Positions 21,873-30,194 of a stretch of DNA of 64,000 nucleotides are shown here, piece by piece. The translations under genes and the position numbers were made by a program. The notes under the pieces are model-generated. The model was not told the origin of the DNA and searched no databases. It saw only the letters and a list, made by a program, of their open reading frames with translations. Within the stretch, counting starts at the first letter, position 1. Each line of letters opens with the position of its first letter. Source of the stretch: Pseudomonas abyssi (lineage in GTDB: Bacteria; Pseudomonadota; Gammaproteobacteria; Pseudomonadales; Pseudomonadaceae); the NCBI RefSeq assembly GCF_002307495.1, contig NZ_NTMR01000003.1, positions 124,001-188,000 of the forward strand. The letters are read 5' to 3'.

Positions 21873-23225
21873 TTGGCACATTCCCGGCGCTGGCTGGCCT
21901 ACTGGCAGGATCGCGCCGCCCAGCGTCGCGTCTGGGCCATTGCCTTTCCGCTCATTTTGTCGAATATCAGCGTGCCGCTGGTCGGTCTGGTCGATACGGC
22001 GGTGATCGGCCATCTGGACGCGGCCTATCATCTCGGTGCGGTGGCCGTCGGCAGCACCCTGTTCACCTTCGTTGTCTGGTTGGCGGGCTTCCTGCGCATG
22101 GGCACCACCGGGTTTGCGGCGCAGGCCTGTGGCGAGGGAGATGGCGCCGAGCTGCGGCGTATCTTGCTGCAGTCGGCCTGGCTCGCCGTGTTGATCAGCC
22201 TGCTGGTGTGGCTGTTGCACGCGCCGCTGCTGGAGCTGGGGTTGCGCTACCTGGACAGCAGCGCCGAGTTGCTTGAGCACGCACGTGCCTACTTCCAGAT
22301 ACGCTTGACCAGCTTGCCGGCTGCGCTGATCAACTTTGTGCTGATTGGCTGGTTTATCGGCGCCCAGAATAGTCGCGCGCCGTTCGCCATCTTGCTGATG
22401 GTGAATCTGGTCAACATAGCGCTGGATCTGCTGCTGGTCGCGTTGCTGGGCCTGGGTGTGGAGGGCGCCGCCTGGGCCAGCGTGTGTGGTGACCTGTGCG
22501 GGCTGTTGCTGGGGTTGACGCTGCTAGGCCCGATACTGCGTCAGTACCCCGGCCGTTTTGACTGGCTGCGGGCCGCGAAGCTCAAGGGCGCGGCGCCCTT
22601 GCTGCGGGTCAATCGGGATATTCTGATTCGTTCGCTGGCGCTGCAGTCCGTGTTTTATCTGCTGGTTGTGCAGGGCGCGCGCCTTGGTGATCAGGTGGTG
22701 GCCGCCAACGCCGTGTTGCTCAACTTTCTGCTGATTGCGTCCCACGGGCTCGATGGGCTGGCGCACGCTCTGGAGGCGCTCGGTGGTCATGCGCTGGGCA
22801 AGCGGGACAAGGATGCGCTGCGCCGGGTGCTGGTTATCACGATCGGTTGGGCGGTGCTGCTGAGCCTGGTGTTCGTGCTGGTGTTTCTCGGCGCTGGGGA
22901 CCTGGTGGTCAGAGTGCTGACGGACTTGCCTGAGGTGCGAGCTGAGGCAATCCGCTACCTGCCCTGGGTTGCGGTGATGCCGCTGGTGGCGGTGTGGAGT
23001 TATCTGCTGGACGGGCTGTTCATCGGCGCCTCGCGTGCGCTCGCGATGCGTAATGCCATGCTGCTGGCGCTGGCCTGTTATCTGCCCCTGGCCTGGGCCT
23101 TGCGCGGGCAGGGTAACCACTATCTCTGGTTTGCGTTCTTGATGTTCATGGCGTTGCGCTCGGTGTTTCTTGGTGGCTGGTTTGGTTGGCTCTGGCGCAC
23201 TGGCCGCTGGATGAAAACGGATTAG
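21873..23225 (+). CDS. MATE family efflux transporter (DinF-like)
   Basis: A 450-residue integral membrane protein with about 12 helices. The family N-terminus is clear: IAFPLILSNISVPLVGLVDTAVIGHL, then VAVGSTLFTFVVWLAGFLRMGTTGFAAQA. MATE proteins export organic cations using Na+ or H+ gradients; DinF-type members are one branch. TTG 21873 is the start, with AGGGGG 7 bases before it, directly after the SUI1 stop. The substrate is not predictable. Confidence 0.92.
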   Translation: MAHSRRWLAYWQDRAAQRRVWAIAFPLILSNISVPLVGLVDTAVIGHLDAAYHLGAVAVGSTLFTFVVWLAGFLRMGTTGFAAQACGEGDGAELRRILLQSAWLAVLISLLVWLLHAPLLELGLRYLDSSAELLEHARAYFQIRLTSLPAALINFVLIGWFIGAQNSRAPFAILLMVNLVNIALDLLLVALLGLGVEGAAWASVCGDLCGLLLGLTLLGPILRQYPGRFDWLRAAKLKGAAPLLRVNRDILIRSLALQSVFYLLVVQGARLGDQVVAANAVLLNFLLIASHGLDGLAHALEALGGHALGKRDKDALRRVLVITIGWAVLLSLVFVLVFLGAGDLVVRVLTDLPEVRAEAIRYLPWVAVMPLVAVWSYLLDGLFIGASRALAMRNAMLLALACYLPLAWALRGQGNHYLWFAFLMFMALRSVFLGGWFGWLWRTGRWMKTD

Positions 23226-23265
23226 ACTGATCAGTGGGGTTAGCCCTGCGGCGTGAGGGGGAAAT

Positions 23266-24300
23266 ATGATCGAAGCAGCCATTCCGGTGAACGAGCAGCA
23301 GCGCTTGGCGGCGCTCAAGTCGATGCAGTTGCTTGACACGCCACCGGATCCGCACATTGATGCTTTGCTGCGGATCGCGCAGCGTCTGTTCGGCGTCGGC
23401 AGTGTGCTAATCAGTCTGATTGATGCGCAGCGACAATGGTTTAAGGGGCGCATCGGCGCCAACAATCTTGAGGGACCGCGCAGCACCTCGTTCTGCGGCC
23501 ATACGATTTTGTCCGATGAGATTCTCTATGTGCAGGACGCACTCCGTGATGAGCGTTTCTCCGACAACCCTGTCGTCACCGGATACCCCTTCGTGCGCTT
23601 CTACGCCGGGATCCCGCTGCGCGCACCGGACGGTAGCCGTATCGGCTCATTTTGTGTGCATGACAGCGCACCCAGGGAGCTGAGCAAGTCGGAACGCGAG
23701 GCGATGAACGATTTTCGTCAGTTGTTCGAGGGGCTGTTTGTCGCGCATCAATTGCGCATGCAGGCGGCCTGGTTGCAGGAGGCTCTGGGTGAAGCCGAGC
23801 GACGTGCGCTGATCGACCCGCTGACCCAGCTATGGAATCGTCAGGGGCTGCGCACCATGCTGCCGGCGACGGTGCGCCGTGCCCAGCGCGAAGGCTTGAA
23901 GGTCGCCTTTATTTACGGTGACCTGGATCACTTCAAGCGTATTAATGATAAATACGGCCACGCTGCTGGCGATCAGGTGCTGATTCAGGCCGGTCAGCGC
24001 ATGGTGGCGGCGATTCGCCCGAATGATATGGCGCTGCGTCTGGGTGGGGAAGAGCTGGGGGTGCTGGCGCTGGTCGCTGATGAGCGGGAGCTCGAGCTGA
24101 TGGCCGAGCGCTTGCGTCTGGCCTTCTGTCGTCAGCCGTTCGAGCTTGCTGCCGGGGCGCTGGATGTCACCATCAGCCTGGGTACTGCGCTGGCCGAGCC
24201 GGCTGAGGTTGGCGACGAAGGGCATACGCTGGTTGAGCGTGCCGACGCTGGCTTGTATCAGGCCAAGCGAGAAGGGCGCAATCGGGTCGCGCGCGGCTAG
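23266..24300 (+). CDS. GAF-GGDEF protein with a GGEEL signature
   Basis: A 344-residue soluble protein. The GAF domain (about 20-165) contains DAQRQWFKGRIG and STSFCGHTILSDE. The GGDEF domain (about 178-344) keeps GDLDHFKRINDKYGHAAGDQ and an RxxD inhibitory-site motif (RPND, 251-254). The active-site loop is GGEEL (260-264) instead of GG(D/E)EF, so cyclase activity is likely but not certain. GAF-GGDEF proteins make cyclic-di-GMP in response to a small ligand or redox cue. The start has GGGGG upstream. The stop codon is shared in a CTAG palindrome with the convergent cmoM. Confidence 0.9.
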   Translation: MIEAAIPVNEQQRLAALKSMQLLDTPPDPHIDALLRIAQRLFGVGSVLISLIDAQRQWFKGRIGANNLEGPRSTSFCGHTILSDEILYVQDALRDERFSDNPVVTGYPFVRFYAGIPLRAPDGSRIGSFCVHDSAPRELSKSEREAMNDFRQLFEGLFVAHQLRMQAAWLQEALGEAERRALIDPLTQLWNRQGLRTMLPATVRRAQREGLKVAFIYGDLDHFKRINDKYGHAAGDQVLIQAGQRMVAAIRPNDMALRLGGEELGVLALVADERELELMAERLRLAFCRQPFELAAGALDVTISLGTALAEPAEVGDEGHTLVERADAGLYQAKREGRNRVARG

Positions 24301-25121
24301 GAAGCGCGGATCAACGGCACCCCCCCTTTGCGAGGGCTTCCCTGGTTGTCGGCGCGGCGCAGCCACCAGTGCAGGTAACGGCCCAGGTGCTGATAGGCTG
24401 GGTGCTGGCTGTATTGCAGCTCAAACGCGATCAGGTCTTCGATGCTGCTGTTGCTGCAGAATGGCTCCGGCATGTAGTCGTAAAACACCCTGACGCCGCT
24501 GGTGTCCAGGCATTTCAGTCCGGCGGCCTGGGTCCAGAGCTGCACCTCGCGTGGGTCCAGTGGTTGCTGCGGTGTCAGGCCGCTCTTGCCCTGGCCAGAT
24601 AGCGGTTTCTTGCGCAGCTTCTTGAACTGTCCCTTGACCAGATTCTTGTAGATCAGCGCATCGCGGTTGTAGAACGCCAACGACAGGGCGCCGTGCGGCA
24701 ACAGTAGTGAGGTCAATTGCTGCAGCGCTGCTGCCGGTTCAGCCAGCCACTCCAGTACCGCATGAAAGACCACCAGGTCGTACTGGTCCCCTTGCTCGGC
24801 GAGCGCCTGCAGCGGTGCTTGCAGGTAGCGCACCGGCTGCGGAGGATTGCTCGCGTCGATACGCTCGCGGGCCCGGGCCAGCATCACGTCCGATGGCTCG
24901 GCGACGGTCAACTGATGCCCCAGCCCGGCCAGCCAGCCGCTGATTTGCCCAAGCCCGGCACCAATATCGAGAATGCGCAGCGGCGTGTCCGCTTGCATAA
25001 GTGCAGGCATCCATTGCTGCAGGTCGCGTTGCAGTACGGCAAGGCGGATGGCGCCCTTGGGGCTGTCATAGATGCGCTCGGCAAAGCGTGCGCCGAGGTG
25101 GTCGAAATAGCGATCAGTCAT
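24297..25121 (-). CDS. cmoM: tRNA 5-carboxymethoxyuridine methyltransferase CmoM
   Basis: A 274-residue class I SAM methyltransferase. Seen: ILDIGAGLGQISGWLA (SAM motif), LVVFHAVLEWLAEP, LSLAFYNRDALIYKNLVKGQF and SGVRVFYDYMPE, which line up with E. coli CmoM (formerly SmtA). CmoM methylates cmo5U34 to mcmo5U in tRNA wobble positions. The start at 25121 (MTDRYFDHLGARFAERIYDS) matches the family; the open frame extends to 25145. The 3' end meets the convergent GGDEF gene with a 4-base overlap. Confidence 0.9.
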   Translation of the reverse strand: MTDRYFDHLGARFAERIYDSPKGAIRLAVLQRDLQQWMPALMQADTPLRILDIGAGLGQISGWLAGLGHQLTVAEPSDVMLARARERIDASNPPQPVRYLQAPLQALAEQGDQYDLVVFHAVLEWLAEPAAALQQLTSLLLPHGALSLAFYNRDALIYKNLVKGQFKKLRKKPLSGQGKSGLTPQQPLDPREVQLWTQAAGLKCLDTSGVRVFYDYMPEPFCSNSSIEDLIAFELQYSQHPAYQHLGRYLHWWLRRADNQGSPRKGGVPLIRAS

Positions 25122-25145
25122 GCTCAGACTCTGCCGTGCAGGCAT

Positions 25146-25174
25146 AAAAAAAGCCAGCTTGTGGCCGGCTTTTT
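25146..25174. terminator. Terminator after ppa
   Basis: AAAAAGCC/GGCTTTTT arms (about 25148-25155 and 25167-25174) with further partial pairing inside. A and T tracts on both sides make it a good intrinsic terminator in the ppa direction (minus strand), 15 bases after the ppa stop. Confidence 0.75.
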
Positions 25175-25189
25175 AGCGGGGCGAAACGC

Positions 25190-25717
25190 TTATTTTTGGT
25201 AAGCGTTTACAGCCTTGACGATTTCCGCGCGGGCTTCATCAGCGCCGCCCCAGCGGTCAATCTTGACCCACTTGCCGGGTTCGAGATCCTTGTAGTTCTC
25301 GAAGAAGTGCTGGATTTGCTGGATCAGCAGTTCCGGCAGGTCGGTGTATTCCTTGATGTCGCGGTACAGCACGCTCAGCTTGTCGTGCGGAACGGCGATC
25401 AGTTTGGCATCTCCGCCGCCATCGTCGGTCATGTGCAGCACGCCAACCGGACGCGAGCGAATGACCGAGCCCGGAGCGACCGGGTGCGGGGTAACGACCA
25501 GCACGTCCAGCGGGTCGCCGTCGTCTGCCAGCGTGTTAGGGATGTAGCCGTAGTTGGCCGGGTAGAACATCGGGGTAGCCATGAAACGGTCAACAAACAG
25601 CGCGCTGCTGTCCTTGTCGATCTCGTACTTGATCGGCGCGTGGTTGGCTGGGATTTCGATGGCGACGTAGATGTCGTTGGGAATGTCTTTGCCGGCGGGG
25701 ATCTTGTCGTAGCTCAT
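25190..25717 (-). CDS. ppa: Inorganic pyrophosphatase
   Basis: A 175-residue family I soluble pyrophosphatase. Metal-binding and active-site motifs are intact: [43 protein letters not shown] and [17 protein letters not shown]. It hydrolyses pyrophosphate released by biosynthesis. It stands alone with its own sigma70-like promoter and terminator. Confidence 0.98.
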   Translation of the reverse strand: MSYDKIPAGKDIPNDIYVAIEIPANHAPIKYEIDKDSSALFVDRFMATPMFYPANYGYIPNTLADDGDPLDVLVVTPHPVAPGSVIRSRPVGVLHMTDDGGGDAKLIAVPHDKLSVLYRDIKEYTDLPELLIQQIQHFFENYKDLEPGKWVKIDRWGGADEARAEIVKAVNAYQK

Positions 25718-25754
25718 GGGTTACCTGAGAGGCCGTAGTGGAAATTTGGCCGGC

Positions 25755-25784
25755 ATTATAGGCGTATCGGGCCAGTGATACCAA
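25755..25784 (-). promoter_or_regulatory. Sigma70 promoter of ppa
   Basis: On the minus strand TTGGTA (complement of 25779-25784), 18 bases, then a consensus TATAAT (complement of 25755-25760), about 38 bases before the ppa ATG. Confidence 0.7.
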
Positions 25785-25893
25785 GCAAAAACAGGGTGAA
25801 CCTTGGTCGTAGTTCGGCAGGGGCGGGGCTGCCTAGCGTAACCCCCTTCAGATCTGCCAGCGCAGAGGCCGCTGGCATGTGAGGGTATTCTGA

Positions 25894-25921
25894 GGCAGGT
25901 CGCCGGCTTGCGGCGCCTGCC
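25894..25921 (-). terminator. Hairpin after the GNAT gene
   Basis: GGCAGG-T-CGCCG and CGGCG-CCTGCC form an 11-bp stem with one bulged base and a 5-base loop, 12 bases beyond the GNAT stop codon. No T tract follows. Confidence 0.45.
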
Positions 25922-25933
25922 CGGAGCGCAGGT

Positions 25934-26383
25934 TTACTTCAGCTTGAGTGCGAAGTACATGAAGTCGTGGTCGTTGCTGAAACCGAGCGAGCGATACAGG
26001 CTTTGTGCAGCCATGTTGTCTTCGCCGGTCATCACGGTCATACGCTCGATTCCGGCTTGGCGTGCCAGGTTCTTGGCGTGATTGATCAGTTTGTCGGCCA
26101 CCAGTTGGCGGCGAGCTTCTTCAATCACATAGATGCCCTTGAGCACCCAGCTGGCTGACAGCGTCAACGCGGAAAAACTGGGGATGAACTGGCAGAAGCC
26201 CAGTGCCTTGCCGCTGTCGTCGTCTTCGGCGATCAGAATAATCGCCTGCTCGTGCACCAGGCGCGCTTCAAGAAAGCGTCGGGAGGCTTCCGGCTTGGGC
26301 AGTTGTCCGTAGGTTTCGCGGTACTTGATGAACAGCGGGGTCACTTCGTCGAGGTGGTCCACATCGGCCTGTACTATGCGCAT
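25934..26383 (-). CDS. GNAT family N-acetyltransferase
   Basis: A 149-residue single-domain acetyltransferase. The GNAT core is seen as LGFCQFIPSFSALTLSASWVLKG, then the acetyl-CoA loop region EARRQLVADKLINHAKNLARQ (Q/RxxGxG is degenerate), and the C-terminal GEDNMAAQSLYRSLGFSNDHDF typical of the family. The acceptor substrate is not predictable. AGGGT lies 6 bases before the ATG. It is transcribed alone. Confidence 0.85.
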   Translation of the reverse strand: MRIVQADVDHLDEVTPLFIKYRETYGQLPKPEASRRFLEARLVHEQAIILIAEDDDSGKALGFCQFIPSFSALTLSASWVLKGIYVIEEARRQLVADKLINHAKNLARQAGIERMTVMTGEDNMAAQSLYRSLGFSNDHDFMYFALKLK

Positions 26384-26486
26384 ACGAATACCCTGATAGT
26401 GGTCATTAAATGGCTGGCGGGTTTTTGGAAGTCATTCTCTGCATCCTGCATCAGCGCTGTTCAATCTGCAATCGCAGGGCGCATAA

Positions 26487-26521
26487 AAAACCGCCGAGGC
26501 CTCGGGGCCCGGCGGTTTTTT
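26487..26521. terminator. Strong intrinsic terminator with no assigned gene
   Basis: AAAAACCGCCG (26487-26497) pairs perfectly with CGGCGGTTTTT (26511-26521). T runs occur on either strand. No gene reads into it on the plus strand (GNAT is divergent) and none is visible upstream on the minus strand. It may end a small RNA. Confidence 0.7.
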
Positions 26522-26759
26522 ATTGTCATTTGCTCTGAGTATGGACGTGAGACCGAGAAGGCGGGGGCTTTTTCTCGACCGTCTGTCGCTTCAGCTGCCT
26601 GCTGCGGCAGGCCCTGGTTCCGCAGCCGCGCTCTGTGTTGGGTATATGCGTTCTTGGCAGCAGGTGAACTCTCCCTTGCAAGACGTGATCGAAGTCAGCC
26701 GGGCTGCATCTCTCGCAATGGGCTGGCGGCGGATGAGGCGCAGAAAAGCGGCATACCCG

Positions 26760-26787
26760 TTGCTCGGTTTCGAGTGCTTGGCATAAT
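26760..26787 (+). promoter_or_regulatory. Candidate promoter of mpl
   Basis: TTGCTC (26760-26765), 16 bases, CATAAT (26782-26787). It lies just upstream of the heptamer array, which would then be in the mpl leader. Confidence 0.35.
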
Positions 26788-26806
26788 GACCGCCGCCCTC
26801 ATCCTG

Positions 26807-26869
26807 TTTCAGCTTTCAGCTTTCAGCTTTCAGCTTTCAGCTTTCAGCTTTCAGCTTTCAGCTTTCAGC
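26807..26869 (+). repeat. Nine perfect tandem copies of TTTCAGC
   Basis: Nine uninterrupted 7-bp copies (63 bp) end 37 bases before the mpl ATG. Unlike the other heptamer-like repeats in the window there is no complementary partner arm. Confidence 0.9.
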
Positions 26870-26906
26870 GTAAGCTGTAGCCCTACGACCGTAACAAGGA
26901 ATTTTC

Positions 26907-28268
26907 ATGCACCTCCACATTCTCGGTATCTGCGGCACCTTCATGGGCTCGCTGGCCCTGCTGGCCCGTGAGCTGGGCCATGAGGTCAGCGGCTCCGATG
27001 CCAACGTCTACCCGCCCATGAGCACGCAACTGGCCGAGCAGGGGATCGTGCTGCAAGAAGGCTATGACCCGGCGCATCTTACGCCGGCCCCGGATATGGT
27101 CATCGTCGGCAATGCCATGGCCCGGGGTAACCCGGCGGTGGAGTACATGCTGGATCAGGGGATGCCCTACATGTCCGGCCCCGAATGGCTGGCTCGGTAT
27201 GTCCTGCAGGATCGCTGGGTGCTGGCGGTGGCCGGCACCCATGGCAAAACCTCGACGTCCAGCCTGCTGGCCTGGCTGCTGGAAGACGCGGGCATGTCGC
27301 CCGGCTTCCTGATCGGTGGTGTGCCACAGAACTTTGGTATTTCCGCGCGCCTGGGTGGCACCCCCTTCTTTGTGGTGGAAGCAGACGAATACGACAGTGC
27401 TTTCTTCGACAAGCGTTCCAAGTTTGTTCACTACCGTCCGCGCACCGCTGTGCTGAACAACCTGGAATTTGACCACGCGGACATCTTCTCTGATCTGGCA
27501 GCCATCGAGCGTCAGTTCCACCATCTGGTGCGCACCGTTCCCGCGTCCGGCTTGATCATCCACCCGGCTCAGGACGAGGCGCTGCAGCGCGTCATCAAGA
27601 TGGGCTGCTGGACGCCCCGTCAGACCACCGGCGAGGGCGGCAACTGGCAGGCACGTCTGCTCAGTGACGACGGTTCGCGCTTTGAGGTCTGGCTCGACGG
27701 TGAGCTGCAGGGTGTGGCCGAATGGCAACAGACCGGCCGGCACAGCGTGGCGAACGCACTGTCGGCGCTGGCGGCTGCGCGGCATGTGGGGGTGACCCCG
27801 GCGCAGGGTATTGCCTCGCTGGGCGGCTTCCGCAATGCCAAGCGGCGCATGGAGAAACTGGCCGAGATCAACGGCATTACGGTGTACGACGACTTCGCCC
27901 ATCACCCAACCGCCATTGCCACCACGCTGGCTGGCCTGCGCGCGCAGATCGGTGATGCGCCGCTGATTGCGGTGATTGAGCCGCGCTCCAACACTATGCG
28001 TCTGGGCAGCCACATGGCCGCGCTGCCCACCAGTGTTGCCGATGCATCGCAGGTGTTCTGGTATCAACCGGCCGGCTTGGACTGGTCGCTTGACGGGGTG
28101 GTGGCCGGCAGCCCGGTCCCGGCGCAGGTGAGCGACGATCTGGACGCCATCGTCGAGCAGGTGGTGGGCTCGGCAACGCCGCAGACGCGCGTTGTGGTGA
28201 TGAGCAACGGCGGCTTTGGCGGTATTCATCAGCGGTTGATTCAGGCACTGGAGGCGCGTCATGGTTGA
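26907..28268 (+). CDS. mpl: UDP-N-acetylmuramate:L-alanyl-gamma-D-glutamyl-meso-diaminopimelate ligase
   Basis: A 453-residue Mur-ligase family enzyme of peptidoglycan recycling; it joins recovered tripeptide to UDP-MurNAc. Seen: [20 protein letters not shown], the ATP loop [37 protein letters not shown] and [25 protein letters not shown] lies about 6 bases before the ATG. The 3' end overlaps ubiX by 8 bases, so the two are translationally linked. Confidence 0.98.
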   Translation: MHLHILGICGTFMGSLALLARELGHEVSGSDANVYPPMSTQLAEQGIVLQEGYDPAHLTPAPDMVIVGNAMARGNPAVEYMLDQGMPYMSGPEWLARYVLQDRWVLAVAGTHGKTSTSSLLAWLLEDAGMSPGFLIGGVPQNFGISARLGGTPFFVVEADEYDSAFFDKRSKFVHYRPRTAVLNNLEFDHADIFSDLAAIERQFHHLVRTVPASGLIIHPAQDEALQRVIKMGCWTPRQTTGEGGNWQARLLSDDGSRFEVWLDGELQGVAEWQQTGRHSVANALSALAAARHVGVTPAQGIASLGGFRNAKRRMEKLAEINGITVYDDFAHHPTAIATTLAGLRAQIGDAPLIAVIEPRSNTMRLGSHMAALPTSVADASQVFWYQPAGLDWSLDGVVAGSPVPAQVSDDLDAIVEQVVGSATPQTRVVVMSNGGFGGIHQRLIQALEARHG

Positions 28269-28863
28269 GCGGGTCACGCTGGCGGTGACCGGCGCATCGG
28301 GCGTTCAGTACGCGATGCGGCTGCTTGGTTGCCTGGTCGAGGCCGGGGTAGAAGTGTCGTTTCTGATTTCTCAGGCGGCGCAGCTGGTGGTTGCAACCGA
28401 GACCGAATGGCAGTTGCCGCCCAAGCCGCAGGCGCTGGAGCAGTATCTGACCGAGCAGTTCAAGGCGGCAGAAGGGCAGATCAGGGTTTACGGCAAGCAG
28501 GACTGGATGGCGCCGGTGGCCTCAGGTAGCGGCGCGCCCGCTGCCATGGTGGTGTGTCCGTGTTCGACCGGCACCTTGTCTGCGATTGCGACCGGTGCCA
28601 GCAACAACCTGATCGAGCGGGCGGCCGATGTGGCGCTGAAGGAGCGTCGCAAGCTGATTCTGGTGCCACGCGAAACGCCGCTGTCCAGCATTCATCTGGA
28701 AAACATGCTGAAGCTCAGTCAGATGGGCGCGGTGATCATGCCGGCGAGCCCCGGCTTTTATCACAAGCCGCAGTCGATTGATGATCTGGTCGATTTTGTG
28801 GTGGCGCGGATTCTGGGGCAGTTGGGGATGGAGCAGGCGCTCATGCCGCGCTGGGGTGAGTAG
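28261..28863 (+). CDS. ubiX: Flavin prenyltransferase UbiX
   Basis: A 200-residue enzyme that prenylates FMN to make the cofactor of the UbiD decarboxylase in ubiquinone synthesis. Motifs: [16 protein letters not shown] at the N-terminus, [26 protein letters not shown] and the C-terminal [19 protein letters not shown]. It is 8 bases overlapped with mpl, a pairing also present in P. aeruginosa. Confidence 0.98.
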   Translation: MVERVTLAVTGASGVQYAMRLLGCLVEAGVEVSFLISQAAQLVVATETEWQLPPKPQALEQYLTEQFKAAEGQIRVYGKQDWMAPVASGSGAPAAMVVCPCSTGTLSAIATGASNNLIERAADVALKERRKLILVPRETPLSSIHLENMLKLSQMGAVIMPASPGFYHKPQSIDDLVDFVVARILGQLGMEQALMPRWGE

Positions 28864-28891
28864 CAGGCTGCGGCTATCGCGCCGCAGCCTG
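28864..28891. terminator. Hairpin between convergent ubiX and MaoC genes
   Basis: CAGGCTGCGGC (28864-28874) and its exact complement (28881-28891) form an 11-bp stem with a 6-base loop, starting at the base after the ubiX stop. It has no T tract on either side. Confidence 0.5.
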
Positions 28892-28899
28892 GCAGCCGG

Positions 28900-29355
28900 T
28901 CAGACGAAGTACAGCGACAGGCCTTCGGAGATGAACGCCGGCTTGTCGACACCTTCGATTTCCAGGGTGTTGCGGGCTTTCAGCAGCCACTGCCCCGGGT
29001 TCTTTTCGGTAACGTCAATGATGGTGCTGTGCAGGCGTACGCGCGAGCCGACGCGCACCGGCTGGATGAAGCGCAAGCTGTCCATGCCGTAGTTGACGGC
29101 CATTTTCAGACCTTCCGGGCGCGGCAGCAGGCCTGCGGACAGGGTCGGTACCAGTGACAGCGACAGGAAACCGTGGGCAATGGTGCCGCCGAACGGCGTC
29201 TGCTTGGCCTTTTCTTCGTCGATGTGAATGAACTGGTGGTCGCCAGTGCACTCGGCGAATTGATTGACGCGCTCCTGGTCGACCAGCAGCCAGTCAGAAT
29301 GCCCCATGTCCTTGCCGATGAGGGAGGTAAGTTCCGATACGGGAATGGCTGTCAT
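28900..29355 (-). CDS. MaoC family hydratase (R-specific enoyl-CoA hydratase-like)
   Basis: A 151-residue single hot-dog domain. The hydratase motif is clear: FAECTGDHQFIHIDEEKAKQ followed by TPFGGTIAHGFLSLSL, with the catalytic Asp and His in GDHQFIH. The family adds water to enoyl-CoA thioesters in (R) configuration. The physiological substrate is unknown. The gene is monocistronic, convergent with ubiX and divergent from the LonN-like gene. Confidence 0.9.
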   Translation of the reverse strand: MTAIPVSELTSLIGKDMGHSDWLLVDQERVNQFAECTGDHQFIHIDEEKAKQTPFGGTIAHGFLSLSLVPTLSAGLLPRPEGLKMAVNYGMDSLRFIQPVRVGSRVRLHSTIIDVTEKNPGQWLLKARNTLEIEGVDKPAFISEGLSLYFV

Positions 29356-29578
29356 ATTGCTCTCCGTGACTCTTATTGTGTGGGGTGCGCCCGGCAGTGT
29401 TACCCTGCGGCGCGAAGGTGTCTACGCCAGCATGTTTGCAAGGGGCGGGTGGAGGGTCAATGCGATGCAGGCTTTCATTGGTTTGCTGAATGATCCAACC
29501 ACCTGTCGGCAGGCTATGTCGGGCGGGCGAGATTGACAAGGGGCGCCGAGCAAGTGTGGCGACCTCCGGGGGAAATGC

Positions 29579-30163
29579 ATGAGCGAAGCAACAGCACTCT
29601 TTCCGTTGAAGTCCTTGCTGGTACCTGGCTGTCATCTGGATCTGCAGATTTTCGAGGCACGCTATCTGGATATGGTCAGTCGCTGTTTTCGCCAGCAGCA
29701 GGGGTTTGTGGTGGTCGGGCTGGAGTCCGGTTCGGAAGTGGGCTCGGGCAATCTGCGCTTTGGTGCCATCGGCTGCGAAGCGCGGATCGTCGACTGGCAG
29801 CAGCGTGATAACGGCTTGCTGGGTATTCGCGTGCTGGGCGGTCGGCGCGCTCGCCTGAGCGAGGTAGAGGTGGCCGAGGACGGGTTGGTGACCGCGCAGG
29901 CGCAGTGGATCCCCGAGCAGCTGGATGCAGCCCTGCTGGCTGATCACGACGAGCTGCTGAGTTTGCACCAGGCGTTGTTGCAGCATCCGCTGGTACAGCG
30001 CCTCGACCTGCCGCCGGTTGAGGATAGCCAGCAACGTCTGGCCTGGCAGTTGACCAGTCTGTTGCCGCTGCCGCTGGAGCAGAAGAATCAGTTGCTCGCC
30101 ATTGATCGTCCGGATGAGCGCTTGCAGCGCATTGGCGACTGGCTGCAGCAGGTGCAGGCCTGA
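29579..30163 (+). CDS. LON N-terminal (substrate-binding) domain protein
   Basis: A 194-residue protein made only of the Lon N-terminal domain: LFPLKSLLVPGCHLDLQIFEARYLDMVSRC is the signature. The ATPase and protease domains of Lon are absent and the length fits stand-alone members of this family. Role unknown; such proteins are proposed to bind protein substrates. GGGGG upstream gives the ATG at 29579. It is convergent with the DedA gene. Confidence 0.88.
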   Translation: MSEATALFPLKSLLVPGCHLDLQIFEARYLDMVSRCFRQQQGFVVVGLESGSEVGSGNLRFGAIGCEARIVDWQQRDNGLLGIRVLGGRRARLSEVEVAEDGLVTAQAQWIPEQLDAALLADHDELLSLHQALLQHPLVQRLDLPPVEDSQQRLAWQLTSLLPLPLEQKNQLLAIDRPDERLQRIGDWLQQVQA

Positions 30164-30194
30164 GCGCTAATCGATAGCGCGCGGACTCAGCAAC

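Larger units (their letters stand above)
26384..26906. other. 523-bp gene-free stretch between GNAT and mpl
   Basis: I see no convincing gene here. It holds an intrinsic terminator (26487-26521), a possible mpl promoter (26760-26787) and a nine-copy heptanucleotide array (26807-26869). An 87-codon plus-strand frame at 26523-26786 has no ribosome binding site and unbalanced composition, and is not called. Confidence 0.6.

Noticed and set aside
26523-26786. 87-codon plus-strand frame in the GNAT-mpl gap
   Set aside because: It begins immediately after a terminator, has no ribosome binding site, and its composition is unlike real proteins.
26807-26869. CRISPR array
   Set aside because: The units are contiguous 7-mers without spacers, and no cas genes are present.
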